A stretch of DNA of 64,000 nt, from positions 62,001 to 126,000 of the forward strand of contig JAXMBN010000006.1 of NCBI GenBank assembly GCA_046349875.1. The letters are read 5' to 3'. Origin of the DNA: JAXMBN01 sp046349875 (GTDB lineage: Bacteria; Planctomycetota; Planctomycetia; Pirellulales; Pirellulaceae). Positions 50,310-60,297 of the stretch are shown here, in pieces. The number at the start of each line of letters is the position of its first letter. Position 1 is the first letter of the stretch. The position numbers and the translations under genes were made by a program. The notes under the pieces are model-generated. The model was not told the origin of the DNA. It saw only the letters and a list, made by a program, of their open reading frames with translations, and searched no databases.

Positions 50310-51332
50310 TTACTCTAGGCTCTCGATGACTTCGCCACCTTGAATGGTACCCAAGGCACGCCAAGTTGATAGCGGAATCGATTGAGTAATGAAACGCACC
50401 GATCCATCGGCCAGTCCAATACCGACTCCACCGGGGTGATAGCTTCTGCTGGTGATGGTGGCATAGGTGACTCCAGTCAGCGAGTTGCCTTCTCGACTCG
50501 CATTGAAATCGATGTCATAGGTCTTGCCACCTGAAACATACGGGACGCGAGTGTTGGGTGTGAATGTAGTGGTGAAGCCGGTTTGGTGAATCCGAGCATC
50601 AACCCATTCGGTGTGCCCAGAATCGGGTTTGAAGCTGCCTCCGAATGCAACGACATCGGCAACAGAAGTGGGCAAAGGAGCATTAACTCCATTTGGGGTT
50701 CCCGAGTCACGCAGGTAAGGTGTCCAGGCTTTCACTTCTGCAAAGGCTAGGGTGTTGGAAGTGCCATCGAGGATACTTGCAAACCGCGTTCGGCCATTGG
50801 GAGAGAACAATCCCGAACCTCCCAAATTCTGCACAGGGTTGAAGATCATCCATTCGCCCATATTCACCGCGTAATTGAGCGGATAGTGAGCAAAGTTGGG
50901 ATCGGCAGGTTTGGGGTCTGGTCGCAGTTCGTTACGAACCTCACTTGGGCAAAGCAAGGTTGGAACCCGTGTACGCGCGACGTTGCCTTGAACATTGTAG
51001 TCGTAATTCCAGTCGATGAGGTTTTGCAGATTCGCTTGCTCGATTTGTGGAAGAAGGCGAGCTTGCACCGACCATGCTGCTGAGACTTGGCCATTCTTGT
51101 AAACGCCAGCCGGTGGAAATCGGCTAAACGTGTCGTGGTAGTTATGAAGAGCCAACCCTAATTGTTTGAGGTTGTTGCCGCAGCTCATCCGCCGCGCGGC
51201 TTCGCGAGCTTGCTGAACTGCAGGAAGAAGAAGACCCACCAAAACGCCAATGATGGCGATGACTACCAGTAGTTCAACCAATGTAAATCCACGGAAAGTT
51301 GCTTTTCCATGGGCTGATGCGAAGCGATGCAT
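50310..51332 (-). CDS. DUF1559 prepilin-like secreted protein (copy 2)
   Basis: About 340 residues; ATG 51332 has AAAGGA just upstream, and ATG 51356 would add eight residues. The leader ends RGFTLVELLVVIAIIG, then VLVGLLLPAVQQAREAARRM, the prepilin-like helix with its cleavage motif. HNYHDTFSRFPPAGV and a C-terminal GVGIGLADGSVRFI are the DUF1559 signatures. Unlike the first copy at 13216-14250, no lipoprotein follows. It is convergent with the haem-protein pair. Confidence 0.92.
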   Translation of the reverse strand: MHRFASAHGKATFRGFTLVELLVVIAIIGVLVGLLLPAVQQAREAARRMSCGNNLKQLGLALHNYHDTFSRFPPAGVYKNGQVSAAWSVQARLLPQIEQANLQNLIDWNYDYNVQGNVARTRVPTLLCPSEVRNELRPDPKPADPNFAHYPLNYAVNMGEWMIFNPVQNLGGSGLFSPNGRTRFASILDGTSNTLAFAEVKAWTPYLRDSGTPNGVNAPLPTSVADVVAFGGSFKPDSGHTEWVDARIHQTGFTTTFTPNTRVPYVSGGKTYDIDFNASREGNSLTGVTYATITSRSYHPGGVGIGLADGSVRFITQSIPLSTWRALGTIQGGEVIESLE

Positions 51333-51523
51333 TGCATGTTCCTTTGAAAGTGACATGAAACCGTGACCGTTCCGTCCGGTTTCTCCATTTCGCTGGCTAG
51401 GCAGTGCAAGGCACGCGTTGGCTGGCTTCTATTGAGTCTGTGTATCAATAAGAATGCCAGTTGATGCCGTTTTTGTCAATCGATTTTGAATTAACGCAAC
51501 GTTTAGTTTCAAAAAAGTTTGCG

Positions 51524-54226
51524 TTAGGGCTTGGGAATGAGTTGATTCATTTCTGCTAGAAAGGAGTCCAGGCTATCGAGTGAAGCTGGTCCACCTTTTC
51601 GGCGCAACCACGTTTCGTAGGAGACGGGCGTTGGGGCTGACGGAAGAGGAGCTTTCCAGCTCAGGCCGTCGCCACTGAAAATGACTTCGGTTTGGCCCTC
51701 GGTGTTCTTTCGTCCCCGGTACTCGATTTCTTTCTTGCCATTCTTGAAGATTGCCAACGTGTATTCATCGCTCACGACGCCGCTTTTCTCTCGAATCCAT
51801 TTCTTGGGTTCCAGAAGTTTGGCCAAACGCTCAGCGTTGGCTGGTGGGAGATCCGGAAACACACATTCAATCTGTTTCCCATCGACATCGAACTTGATTT
51901 TAGATGCTGTAGCTAATGGGAACTCGGCCGCTTCGATGACCGCCGTTTCCGGTGTGGATGGGGTTTCGGTTTTCTCAACCAGTTGCCACGAGTTTGCTTT
52001 CTTGTTTCCTGTGTGCACCCATGTTCCTTTTTCGGTGCCTTGCAAAATGAGTTGTAGGTCGCGTTGTTCATGAATGAATGGGAGTACGGCGATCTTCTCT
52101 TCGGATCGTTCCACTCGGCCCGCTTTTCTTGCTTGCCAACCTTGTTCTGGAAGAGCGGTTTCGTAATAGGCCATCACTTCTTGAAGAGGTAGCGGGCTGT
52201 ATGCAACCATGAGCATGTCTTGCGACCCATCCCATTCAATCCATGACGATTTGGGGGGAACTGGAATAGCATTGCGATGTACTTGAAGATTCATTTGCAC
52301 GGCGCGAGCTGACGCATCATCTGCTGGGATCGAGATCATGACACTTAGTTCCATGCCATGCTGTAGCAAAGAGAAGAGTCGCATGTCAGGTTGTTCGGCC
52401 ATGCCTGCATTCAAGCGAGAATATGGTACCCATCCGAGCGAAGAGAGTGTCTTAAGAATGTTGACTTCGAGCTCTGGGATACTCGCTTTTGATCGATAGC
52501 CTACCGTATTGAAAAAGGCATAGCTCAACTTCGAGGCATCTTCCAAAGGCTTGGGAAGAGTTCTCGCGTCGACGTTGCCCACTAAATACATTTGGACATC
52601 GCAGGAATCGGCGTTTGGACTTGCTTGACCGGAAGGATTTGGCGCAAAGGATGGTGAAAGCGTCCATGCGATTCGGCAACCCTCTTTCTCAAAAATCCGA
52701 CCAGGTTGTTCGGTATCGCGATCGATGACCTCGTTCCATCCACGGCTGCTCAATAGCGCGCCATAGTATTGTTCGGCCACATCCATTTTCATACCGACTT
52801 TGATCGAAGCCATCGTCGGTGTTGACATGGAGTATTCGCTCTTCGGTGGCAATGGGAGGCTTCGAAGATCGATGAGATGGCTTAAGAACAACGCGGGAGC
52901 GGGCTTTGAGTCGGATGGTTTCGGCACTTTGAAAACCGGGATCGAATCATCTGGGATTCCCAGAGTTTTCCTTGCATCGTCGGTGCCCCAAATGCGCAAT
53001 CGTCCTTGTTCTGTGGCAATCAACAATGCGTCGGTTCCTGGGAGCCATGCCAAGCTGTTCGCTCGATTTCCAGTGGTGTCGATCAACTGGTGCAGTGTTG
53101 ATTGTTCGCAGTTCCAAATGCGAATGGAGGAATCGTTGGTTTGGGTCGCAAGCCATTTCCCATTCGAATTGAGGGCGGCAGCATTGCCAACGATGGGAGC
53201 ATTGGATTTCTTCGTCCAGTTGTCGCTCGCAAAAATTCCTCCGATGCCTTGCTGTTCTTCGGCGTAGATCGTCTTTCCATCTGGACTTACAGCAAGACCT
53301 GCATCGACAAGTCTTCCTTGGCTCAGGGTTTTTACCGATTCGCCTTTTGCCAAATCCCAAATTTGAATTTGGTCGACAGCGATGACCATTTGATTCTCTT
53401 GAACATAGTCCATCGAAACGATTTCTCGTTTCGCAACTTGAATGGTTTGACTCTTCTCTTTCGCTTCGAGATCCCAAAGGAAAACGACTCCATCGTAGCT
53501 CGTCGTTGCCAATTGCTTTCCGGATGGTGCGAATGCCAGTTTCACGAGTCGGCCTGAATGGGCCTTTTCCTTCCATGCCAGTGAACCATCGGCAACTTTC
53601 CAAACCAGAAGTTGTCCCTTTTGATCGCCGGCGGCCAAGAGTTTGCCGTCTGGTGAAAATGCTACACAGCGAAGAGGTCTTTCGACTTGATCCTTGAGTC
53701 CATCGAGCCATTCGCTGGAAGGAGTGGCTTGTCCGGGACGCCAAAGATGCAGACGCGTTCCGGCGATGGCCACGGTAAAGTCAGGTGCAACATCGACTGC
53801 TTGCACGAGACTGTCACCAATACCATCCACGCATGCCAGGAGTTGCCATGGATTCGTTGGTGCAACTTTCCATTCTGCAATTTGTTCAGGTGTAGGAGTG
53901 GCAATTTGTTTGCGTTTGGGCGTTTGCTTGATAGTGCTCGCTGCCGCTTTCTCCGGAGCTGGTTTGTTGGCAGCGGTTTGAACAGCGATATCGGTTGAAG
54001 CCTTGGGTTTGTCTTGCGCATCCGCGAAGTTTTCGACTTCCGCTTGTTTGGCATCATCCTTCGATGCTGCCGCAGAATCGGATCCCATGGATTTCGTGGG
54101 AGAGGTTTCTTGAGCGTTTGAGGAAGGTGTCGAATTCGGTGGAGATGGTTGTCTTCCGCACCCAAGGCAGGCCCAACCGGTGCAGATAAATGTACAACAC
54201 AAAATACCAATGACTTGTTTCCGCAT
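51524..54226 (-). CDS. WD40 lipoprotein with repeated C-terminal GW module
   Basis: About 900 residues from ATG 54226, preceded by GAAGAG. The signal ends in a lipobox ACLGCGRQ. Residues ~20-125 are low-complexity (Ala, Lys, Pro, Ser). Residues ~135-430 form a WD40 propeller: GKLLAAGDQKGQLLVWKVAD, KQLATTSYDGVVFLWDLEA, ATQTNDSSIRIWN. The C-terminal part holds at least three copies of a ~75-residue module with YY-x(n)-L-x(4)-GW: AEQYYGALLSSRGWNEVI, NILKTLSSLGWVPYSRL and MAYYETALPEQGWQARK; a weaker fourth lies near LAKLLEPKKWIREK. I know no name for the module. It follows the DUF1501 gene by 280 bases. Confidence 0.7.
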   Translation of the reverse strand: MRKQVIGILCCTFICTGWACLGCGRQPSPPNSTPSSNAQETSPTKSMGSDSAAASKDDAKQAEVENFADAQDKPKASTDIAVQTAANKPAPEKAAASTIKQTPKRKQIATPTPEQIAEWKVAPTNPWQLLACVDGIGDSLVQAVDVAPDFTVAIAGTRLHLWRPGQATPSSEWLDGLKDQVERPLRCVAFSPDGKLLAAGDQKGQLLVWKVADGSLAWKEKAHSGRLVKLAFAPSGKQLATTSYDGVVFLWDLEAKEKSQTIQVAKREIVSMDYVQENQMVIAVDQIQIWDLAKGESVKTLSQGRLVDAGLAVSPDGKTIYAEEQQGIGGIFASDNWTKKSNAPIVGNAAALNSNGKWLATQTNDSSIRIWNCEQSTLHQLIDTTGNRANSLAWLPGTDALLIATEQGRLRIWGTDDARKTLGIPDDSIPVFKVPKPSDSKPAPALFLSHLIDLRSLPLPPKSEYSMSTPTMASIKVGMKMDVAEQYYGALLSSRGWNEVIDRDTEQPGRIFEKEGCRIAWTLSPSFAPNPSGQASPNADSCDVQMYLVGNVDARTLPKPLEDASKLSYAFFNTVGYRSKASIPELEVNILKTLSSLGWVPYSRLNAGMAEQPDMRLFSLLQHGMELSVMISIPADDASARAVQMNLQVHRNAIPVPPKSSWIEWDGSQDMLMVAYSPLPLQEVMAYYETALPEQGWQARKAGRVERSEEKIAVLPFIHEQRDLQLILQGTEKGTWVHTGNKKANSWQLVEKTETPSTPETAVIEAAEFPLATASKIKFDVDGKQIECVFPDLPPANAERLAKLLEPKKWIREKSGVVSDEYTLAIFKNGKKEIEYRGRKNTEGQTEVIFSGDGLSWKAPLPSAPTPVSYETWLRRKGGPASLDSLDSFLAEMNQLIPKP

Positions 54227-54508
54227 GCTCTTCGCCCAATCGCGCTGGTTCACTCAAAATGTATCGAGCCTGATGGTGGCTCGTATTTCGACGACCATTA
54301 TAGAGCGTAAAAGCGTGGATTGGGCAGAGGACGACGGGTCATCGCTGGCCAACGATTGTCAATAAAATCTCGCTTGGCAAGATCTTCCGAGAATGCCAAA
54401 GCACTTGCGAGCTATGCGTGTCACGTTGGTGAATGGCGTAGCGATCATCTCAGGTCGGAGATCTCAATTTCAACCATTGTGAGTGAAGGGCATGGCCGCG
54501 GATCGGAG

Positions 54509-55903
54509 TTAGCTGATGATTTGCTGAACTACATTGCCATACACATCGGTCAATCGAAAATCTCGACCCGCATAGCGATAGGTTAGACGTTCGTGATCGA
54601 GTCCCATCAGGTGCAAAATCGTTGCGTGCCAATCGTGGACATGGCATTTATCAACCACGGCTTGCGCGCCATGATCGTCGGTTTCCCCGTAGCTCATACC
54701 GCCACGCACACCGCCGCCTGCCATCCAGATGGTGTAGCCTTTGTGGTTGTGATCACGTCCATCACCGTTCGGAGCATCGGGAGTACGACCGAATTCACCA
54801 CCCCAAATGATCAAGGTGTCTTTGAGCAATCCACGTTGTTTGAGATCGGTCAATAAGCCTGCAATAGGTTTGTCGACTTCGGAGCAAAGTTGCGGTAGTT
54901 GAGTCTTGAGTCGTTGATGGTGATCCCAATTGCCGTGAGTGATTTCCACGAAACGAACACCTTCTTCGATGAATCGACGGGCCATGAGGCACTGACGACC
55001 AAATTCATCGGTATCCCCTTGGCCGATGCCGTAGAGATCTTTGGTTTTGTTGGTCTCTTTGGAAAGATCCATGAGTTGAGGCAGGACGTCTTGCATGCGA
55101 AAGGCCAGTTCATAGGATTCGATAACACCTTCCACTCCTGGTTGGTACACTTCGCGTTTTAGCTTGGCTTGATTCAATTTTTGAATCAGATCTAGCTGAT
55201 GACGTTGCGATTCCTTGTTGGTGCGAGTGTTAGACAAATCGGGAACTTGTTGATTGCCTTCGTTTCCACGAGGACCGCCGCGTCGTTGCTGCGAGCGACC
55301 AACTTGGGTTCCTTGATAGATAGCGGGAAGAAATGCGCTGCCATAGTTTTGCGCTGAAGCGACCGGCGGATTGAGTGCAATGAAGCCCGGCATGCTCTGG
55401 TTTTCGGTACCAAGTCCATACAGAGTCCACGCGCCTAAGCTGGGGCGAACGAACTGAGGATTCCCTGTATGCATTTGGGTCATCGCTCTTGGGTGCGTCG
55501 GTTGATCGCAATGCATCGAGCGAATCAAGCAGAGATCATCAGCGTGTTTTGCCACTTCAGGAAAGAGCTCAGAGATCCAAAGTCCGCTCTTGCCATGCTG
55601 TTTGAACTTCCATGGAGAGGGCATGAGTTTGCTTCCACCATACTTGCTGGCTTTGCCGGCATCTTTTTCAAGCAAGGGCTTGTAGTCGAAGGTGTCGACG
55701 TGCGATGGTCCACCCTGCATGCATAGAAAAATGACTCGTTTGGCCTTTGCTGGAAAGTGGCTTGCTTTCGGAGCCAATGGATTGCTCGATTGGTCTGCCA
55801 TCGCGGCCTGATGCGATAAGCCAGCGAAAGCTACATAACCAAAACCAGCAGACGCGGTGCGAAGTAGTGTTCGGCGGCTCATGAAGGATTCAAAGACGCT
55901 CAT
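54509..55903 (-). CDS. DUF1501 family secreted protein (copy 2)
   Basis: 464 residues. It has a Tat-like signal SRRTLLRTASAGFGYVAFAG. The core is conserved: KRVIFLCMQGGPSHVDTFDYKPLL, CLIRSMHCDQPTHPRAMTQMH, and LIIWGGEFGRTP...GDGRDHNHKGYTIWMAGGGVRGG. It lies 77 bases downstream of the paired PSCyt1/DUF1553 gene and has about the same length as copy 1 at 40150-41553. A Gly/Gln-rich insert (RSQQRRGGPRGNEGNQQ) is specific to this copy. Confidence 0.92.
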   Translation of the reverse strand: MSVFESFMSRRTLLRTASAGFGYVAFAGLSHQAAMADQSSNPLAPKASHFPAKAKRVIFLCMQGGPSHVDTFDYKPLLEKDAGKASKYGGSKLMPSPWKFKQHGKSGLWISELFPEVAKHADDLCLIRSMHCDQPTHPRAMTQMHTGNPQFVRPSLGAWTLYGLGTENQSMPGFIALNPPVASAQNYGSAFLPAIYQGTQVGRSQQRRGGPRGNEGNQQVPDLSNTRTNKESQRHQLDLIQKLNQAKLKREVYQPGVEGVIESYELAFRMQDVLPQLMDLSKETNKTKDLYGIGQGDTDEFGRQCLMARRFIEEGVRFVEITHGNWDHHQRLKTQLPQLCSEVDKPIAGLLTDLKQRGLLKDTLIIWGGEFGRTPDAPNGDGRDHNHKGYTIWMAGGGVRGGMSYGETDDHGAQAVVDKCHVHDWHATILHLMGLDHERLTYRYAGRDFRLTDVYGNVVQQIIS

Positions 55904-55980
55904 GGTATTATCCTATCGGCTTGGAAATTGCCTATTGGCTTGACAATGGGTGTGCGATGGTTGATCGAATTGGAGGGTTG

Positions 55981-58593
55981 TTAGTTGACGTAGCGGAACT
56001 CTGCTGAGGCCATTAAGGCTTGGCATAGTTCACTGAGTAGTGAAAATCCTTTTTCATCACGGTTGCGTCCACTGGCCGCGTTGCTCGCTTTGCGAACAAA
56101 TTCTTGACATGCTTGCATCTCTTGAGAGGTGGCCTTGCGACCATAGATCAAAAGAAATGCTGAGGCCAATCGATCGTTGGGCGAAGAGCTCATCTTCATC
56201 ACGCGACGGGCGATGGCATCGCTTTGTTCCATGACGAAAGAATTGTTGAGCATGTAGAGCGCCTGATCCGCAGTATTGGATTCTTCGCGCTGTCCGACCA
56301 CGATGCTCGACTCCGCGAAGTCGAACACATCCAAGGATCGGGGCAGTGCATTGCGTACAATAGGGAGGTAAACCGAGCGATGATAGAATGGAGCTTCGAG
56401 AGGGTTGGTGGGGCCGCCTCGCAGTCCTCGCAGAAGTTGCATGGTGGCGGGTGACATTGTCCCCGAGCCATTGGACATGGAAGTCAATGCTTGTAATGCG
56501 CCTGGGGGAAGGGCGGGGCCGTTGGGGCCAATCATGGTGGAACCAAACGATGCGACGGTGGAAGCCTTGGGACGTCGAAGATCGAGTTGGCCGCTGATGG
56601 CCAACATCGAATCTCGCAGAGCTTCTGCATCGATTCGGCGTGGACGGAAGCGAGAAATATATTTGTTTTCGGGATCTTTTTCGAATTGGCCTTCATCGAA
56701 TTGAGAGCTCAGGCGATAGGTTCGACTCACGGCGATCTCTTTCACCAGCTTTTTGATCGACCAACCTTGTTCGGTAAATCGGACGGCTAGATAGTCGAGT
56801 AGCATGGGGTGAGTTGGAGCGGGGCCCGAGGCACCGAAGTTATCGGGTTCATTCACAATTCCTTGACCGAGCATGTGTTGCCATAGTCGGTTGACCATCA
56901 CGCGAGCTGTAAGCGGGTTGTCTTTGTTGGCAATCCAGTTTGCAAGTTCAAGACGACCACTCGACTTCCCTTGCAGCTTCACCTCGTTAGTGCATAGAAC
57001 CTGCACAAAACCGCGATCGACTTCTTGTGCAGGCTGATCGATTTCACCACGCACGAGGACTCGGGCATTACGAATGCGATCGGAGTCTTGGACACCCATG
57101 CAAAACGTAAGAGGCTTTCCATTGTCATCAACGCTATGAAGGCGATTGTTGAGAACCGCTACGATTTGATCGAGAACCGCAGCATTGAGGAGATTGCGTC
57201 CAGCGTCTTTATCGTTCTGAGGCTGGCGCTGAGCACGTCGGGCTTCGATGGCTTCTTCTTGACGCTTCTTCACTTCTTTCTTTAGATCATCCAGTTCGGA
57301 TTTACTCATGGCCGTCACGCCAGGATTCGGGTCGTCGATTGGAAGGATGATCTGATTGCTGGGTTGGCGATTGCGCTGCGAGCGTTCGCCACCGTAATAA
57401 GTCTCGGTGCTTTGGAAGATACCTGCCAGGCGATAGTAGTCGAGTTGTGGAATGGGATCGAACTTATGATCGTGACAACGAGCGCAGGCAACGGATACAC
57501 CCAGCATGACGCGAGTGGTGGTATCGATCTGCTCATCGATTAGGTCGGCTTGAAATTGCCGTGGGTTCTGTTCGATGAGAGCCTTGGGGCCAATCGCAAG
57601 AAAACCTGTAGCGATAAGATTTTCGGCCCAGTCCTGATCATTGGTGGGGCGAAGGAGGTCGCCAGCCAATTGTTCGCGGAGAAATTGATCGTAGGGTTTG
57701 TCTTGGTTGAAAGCATCGATCACATAGTTGCGATACCGCCATGCATGAGGATAGGTAACATCGACCTCTTTCCCACTCGACTCGGCATATCTTGCCACAT
57801 CGAGCCAGTGACGTCCCCAACGTTCTCCAAATTGAGGTCGCTTCAACAATTGATCAACGCTCTGTTCGACTGCTTGATCTGCATCCTTCTGATATGCGGC
57901 CGTGAATGCCGTTATCTCTTCGATGGTGGGTGGAAGTCCGATGAGATCGAGATAGACGCGGCGAAGAAACGTGGTTGCATCGGCGTCCGAGGCGGGCTTG
58001 AGTCCTTGCTCTTGCTGGGAGGATGCAATGAAGCGATCGATATCTGTCTTCGCCCAACCGGTAGGGTCGGATGGGGCGGAAGCTTTTTCAGGTTTTTTGA
58101 ACGCCCAAAATTCTTTCCCTTTTTCGATGTCTTCGGCGGTCACTTTGGAGTGAATGATCGTGCCCGTAGCGACTCTGGGATCAGGTGCCCCCATCAATAT
58201 CCATTTACGAAAATCTTCGATGACCTCTTTGGGAAGCGGATTCTTGGGTGGCATCTTGAGACCTTTGTAGGTGATGGCATCCCATAAAACGCTCTCTTCC
58301 AAATTTCCGGGCACGATCGATGGCCCCGATTCGCCCCCGGCCAAAAGAGCATCGCGACTATCGACTGCCAAGCCACCCCTCGTTCCCACTCCATCATTGG
58401 AATGGCAGCGATAGCAATGCTCGACCAAGACCGGGCGGATCTTGGTTTCGAAGAACTGATTCCCTTCGGGCGACGGTTGGTTCTCTTGGCTCTGTGCCCA
58501 AGTTGGGTTTGCAGAGCATGCAAGCAAGCTTGCCATCCAGAGGCCTGCAGTCGTTGGTATGCATGTGTTGCGAAGGACGATCCAGCGAGACAT
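55981..58593 (-). CDS. PSCyt1-DUF1549-DUF1553 secreted protein (copy 2)
   Basis: About 870 residues from ATG 58593, where AGGAG lies eight bases upstream. The signal peptide is followed by KIRPVLVEHCYRCHSNDG (PSCyt1 haem motif). DUF1549 reads TFLRRVYLDLIGLPPTIEE, WGRHWLDVARYAESSGKEVD, then VSVACARCHDHKFDP with a second CxxCH. DUF1553 reads NPLTARVMVNRLWQHMLGQG, RFRPRRIDAEALRDSMLAI and PFYHRSVYLPIVRN. It is about 100 residues shorter than copy 1 because the middle insert is missing. EF-hand and DUF1501 genes flank it in the same direction, so an EF-hand - PSCyt1 - DUF1501 operon is likely. Confidence 0.93.
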   Translation of the reverse strand: MSRWIVLRNTCIPTTAGLWMASLLACSANPTWAQSQENQPSPEGNQFFETKIRPVLVEHCYRCHSNDGVGTRGGLAVDSRDALLAGGESGPSIVPGNLEESVLWDAITYKGLKMPPKNPLPKEVIEDFRKWILMGAPDPRVATGTIIHSKVTAEDIEKGKEFWAFKKPEKASAPSDPTGWAKTDIDRFIASSQQEQGLKPASDADATTFLRRVYLDLIGLPPTIEEITAFTAAYQKDADQAVEQSVDQLLKRPQFGERWGRHWLDVARYAESSGKEVDVTYPHAWRYRNYVIDAFNQDKPYDQFLREQLAGDLLRPTNDQDWAENLIATGFLAIGPKALIEQNPRQFQADLIDEQIDTTTRVMLGVSVACARCHDHKFDPIPQLDYYRLAGIFQSTETYYGGERSQRNRQPSNQIILPIDDPNPGVTAMSKSELDDLKKEVKKRQEEAIEARRAQRQPQNDKDAGRNLLNAAVLDQIVAVLNNRLHSVDDNGKPLTFCMGVQDSDRIRNARVLVRGEIDQPAQEVDRGFVQVLCTNEVKLQGKSSGRLELANWIANKDNPLTARVMVNRLWQHMLGQGIVNEPDNFGASGPAPTHPMLLDYLAVRFTEQGWSIKKLVKEIAVSRTYRLSSQFDEGQFEKDPENKYISRFRPRRIDAEALRDSMLAISGQLDLRRPKASTVASFGSTMIGPNGPALPPGALQALTSMSNGSGTMSPATMQLLRGLRGGPTNPLEAPFYHRSVYLPIVRNALPRSLDVFDFAESSIVVGQREESNTADQALYMLNNSFVMEQSDAIARRVMKMSSSPNDRLASAFLLIYGRKATSQEMQACQEFVRKASNAASGRNRDEKGFSLLSELCQALMASAEFRYVN

Positions 58594-58658
58594 TGAAGTG
58601 CTCCTAGCGACTGCCATGAGATGTTAAACGAAAACGAGAGAACCGAACCCAACCGAGA

Positions 58659-59291
58659 CTACTGGCCATCGCCAGGTCGTTTGGGGCGAACGCCAGATCC
58701 ATCTTTGTCACTTCGTTCGCCGCGAGGACCAGGTCGGTCCCCTAAACGCGAAGCCATGCGTTTCATTTCTTCTTTGTCGATGCTTCCATCGCCGTTGGTA
58801 TCGATCATGTTGAGCCGCTCTCGCATGCGTTCAGGGATTTCATCCCCTGTTAGTTTGCCATCTTTGTTGGCATCACTTCGCTCGAACATCATGGCCAACA
58901 TTTCACCGGAAGGAGGGCCGTTTTCACCTGGGCGAGGCATCCCTTCACGCATCTGGCTTGGATCGGGACGAAGCTCTTCGAGGCTTACGGCACCGTCGCC
59001 ATTTTTGTCGAGTTTCAGCAGGGACTTGGTTGCGTTCTCGAGTTCCGAGGCGGAAAGTTTGCCGTCCTTATCGGTATCCAGGGCGATGAATAAAGGGTGA
59101 GCTTGAGGACCGAGAGCTTGGCCTAGTCGCATCCCAGGAAAGTTATCGCCAGGACCTCCTTCCGGGCGGCCTTCCGGTGAACGCCGTTGTTCGCGAGGTC
59201 GATTACCACGCCCTTCTTTCTCTTCTTGGGCCCAGGATGTAGTCGTGAAAAGGGCCAAAAATCCAAGGCTAAAGATGGTTTTGATTCGCAT
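58659..59291 (-). CDS. secreted EF-hand calcium-binding protein
   Basis: 210 residues with a signal peptide (FSLGFLALFTTTSWAQEE) and AAGGA before the ATG. Four EF-hand loops: DTDKDGKLSASE, DKNGDGAVSLEE, DANKDGKLTGDE and DTNGDGSIDKEE, all with Asp at position 1 and Glu at 12, so calcium binding is likely. The rest is Gly/Pro/Arg-rich low complexity. It lies 65 bases upstream of the PSCyt1 copy 2 start and is probably cotranscribed. EF-hand proteins of this kind are common in planctomycetes, some with DUF1553/DUF1501 genes. Confidence 0.88.
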   Translation of the reverse strand: MRIKTIFSLGFLALFTTTSWAQEEKEGRGNRPREQRRSPEGRPEGGPGDNFPGMRLGQALGPQAHPLFIALDTDKDGKLSASELENATKSLLKLDKNGDGAVSLEELRPDPSQMREGMPRPGENGPPSGEMLAMMFERSDANKDGKLTGDEIPERMRERLNMIDTNGDGSIDKEEMKRMASRLGDRPGPRGERSDKDGSGVRPKRPGDGQ

Positions 59292-59661
59292 GAGGGTTCA
59301 TCCTTACGGCAGCGTGAAGGGGTGAAATGGCTTGTGATAGGGAGGGTACCGATTTTCCTGTCCACTCATCCACTGCGAATCCGCAATAATTTTTGGGATA
59401 GGGTTCTGCCCAAGATCCTTCTACCATGCAAACGGAAGCATTTTCCTGAAAAATGAGCCCCTAAACCCTTCGACGTTCCTTGTAAGATGGCTGGCAGAAT
59501 GTTGAAAATCTCAGCCCTGGAACGGAGAGTTCGTGCTTCATGCGAGAGCTTGGCCGAAAGAGGTTTGTTGCCCTGTGCTCATCCCTACAAAGCCCCTATC
59601 AAAACGTTGATGCCGAAAGCTGTTTCCCCAGGTGATTGGACCGAGTTGGAGTCGGAAGTCG
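59292..59661. other. 370-bp divergent intergenic region, no gene seen
   Basis: Separates the EF-hand gene from the sigma-factor gene. Short ORFs on the plus strand (for example 59487-59678) look like chance frames. It should hold both promoters, but I found no convincing consensus elements. Confidence 0.4.
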
Positions 59662-60297
59662 ATGCAAGCCGAGGATGAGCAGTTATTAGATCGATTGCGG
59701 AGCTGCGGGCACCAAGCCTTGGCAGAAGCGTTTACCGAATATCGCGACCGCTTCGAGCGAATCTTGTCCTTTCGCTTAGATGCGCGGGTTCGTGGCCGAA
59801 TGGATCCTCAAGATGTTTTGCAGGAGGCTTTTTTGGCGATGGCGTCCCGGCTTGAAGAATACCTAAGCACGCCATCCGTATCCTTGTTCGTATGGATGCG
59901 GCAACGAGTGCTCCAGACGATGATCGATATGCAACGAAGTCAGTTTCGTGACAAACGCGATCCCAATCGTGAGATCCGATTCCTAGCATCGTCACCGGTG
60001 CATACGACGAGCATGTCGATCGCGCGGTATCTGTTGGATGATGTCACTTCACCCAGCCAACATGTTGTCCGAGCCGAGGAAGCAATGCAACTCGAATCGG
60101 CATTGGATGCGATGCAGGAGATCGATCGAGAGGTTTTGGCCCTGAGGCACTTCGAGCAATTGACGAACCAGCAGGTCGCAGAAGTGCTTGAGATTACGCC
60201 AACTGCAGCAAGCAATCGATATGTACGCGCTGCTTCACGACTAGGCGAGATTCTGACGAATCTTGGTCATGGTACGAATGGAAACAAATCATCGTGA
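59662..60297 (+). CDS. ECF-type RNA polymerase sigma factor
   Basis: 211 residues from ATG 59662. Region 2 reads RMDPQDVLQEAFLAMASRLEEY with the helix that contacts the -10 element, and region 4 reads IDREVLALRHFEQLTNQQVAEVLEITPTAASNRYVRAASRL, a helix-turn-helix. The linker is longer than in minimal ECF factors. Its stop overlaps the kinase GTG start (GTGA), a gene pair typical of planctomycetes, in which the kinase may act on or with the sigma factor. With the kinase broken here, control of this sigma factor may be altered. Confidence 0.92.
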   Translation: MQAEDEQLLDRLRSCGHQALAEAFTEYRDRFERILSFRLDARVRGRMDPQDVLQEAFLAMASRLEEYLSTPSVSLFVWMRQRVLQTMIDMQRSQFRDKRDPNREIRFLASSPVHTTSMSIARYLLDDVTSPSQHVVRAEEAMQLESALDAMQEIDREVLALRHFEQLTNQQVAEVLEITPTAASNRYVRAASRLGEILTNLGHGTNGNKSS

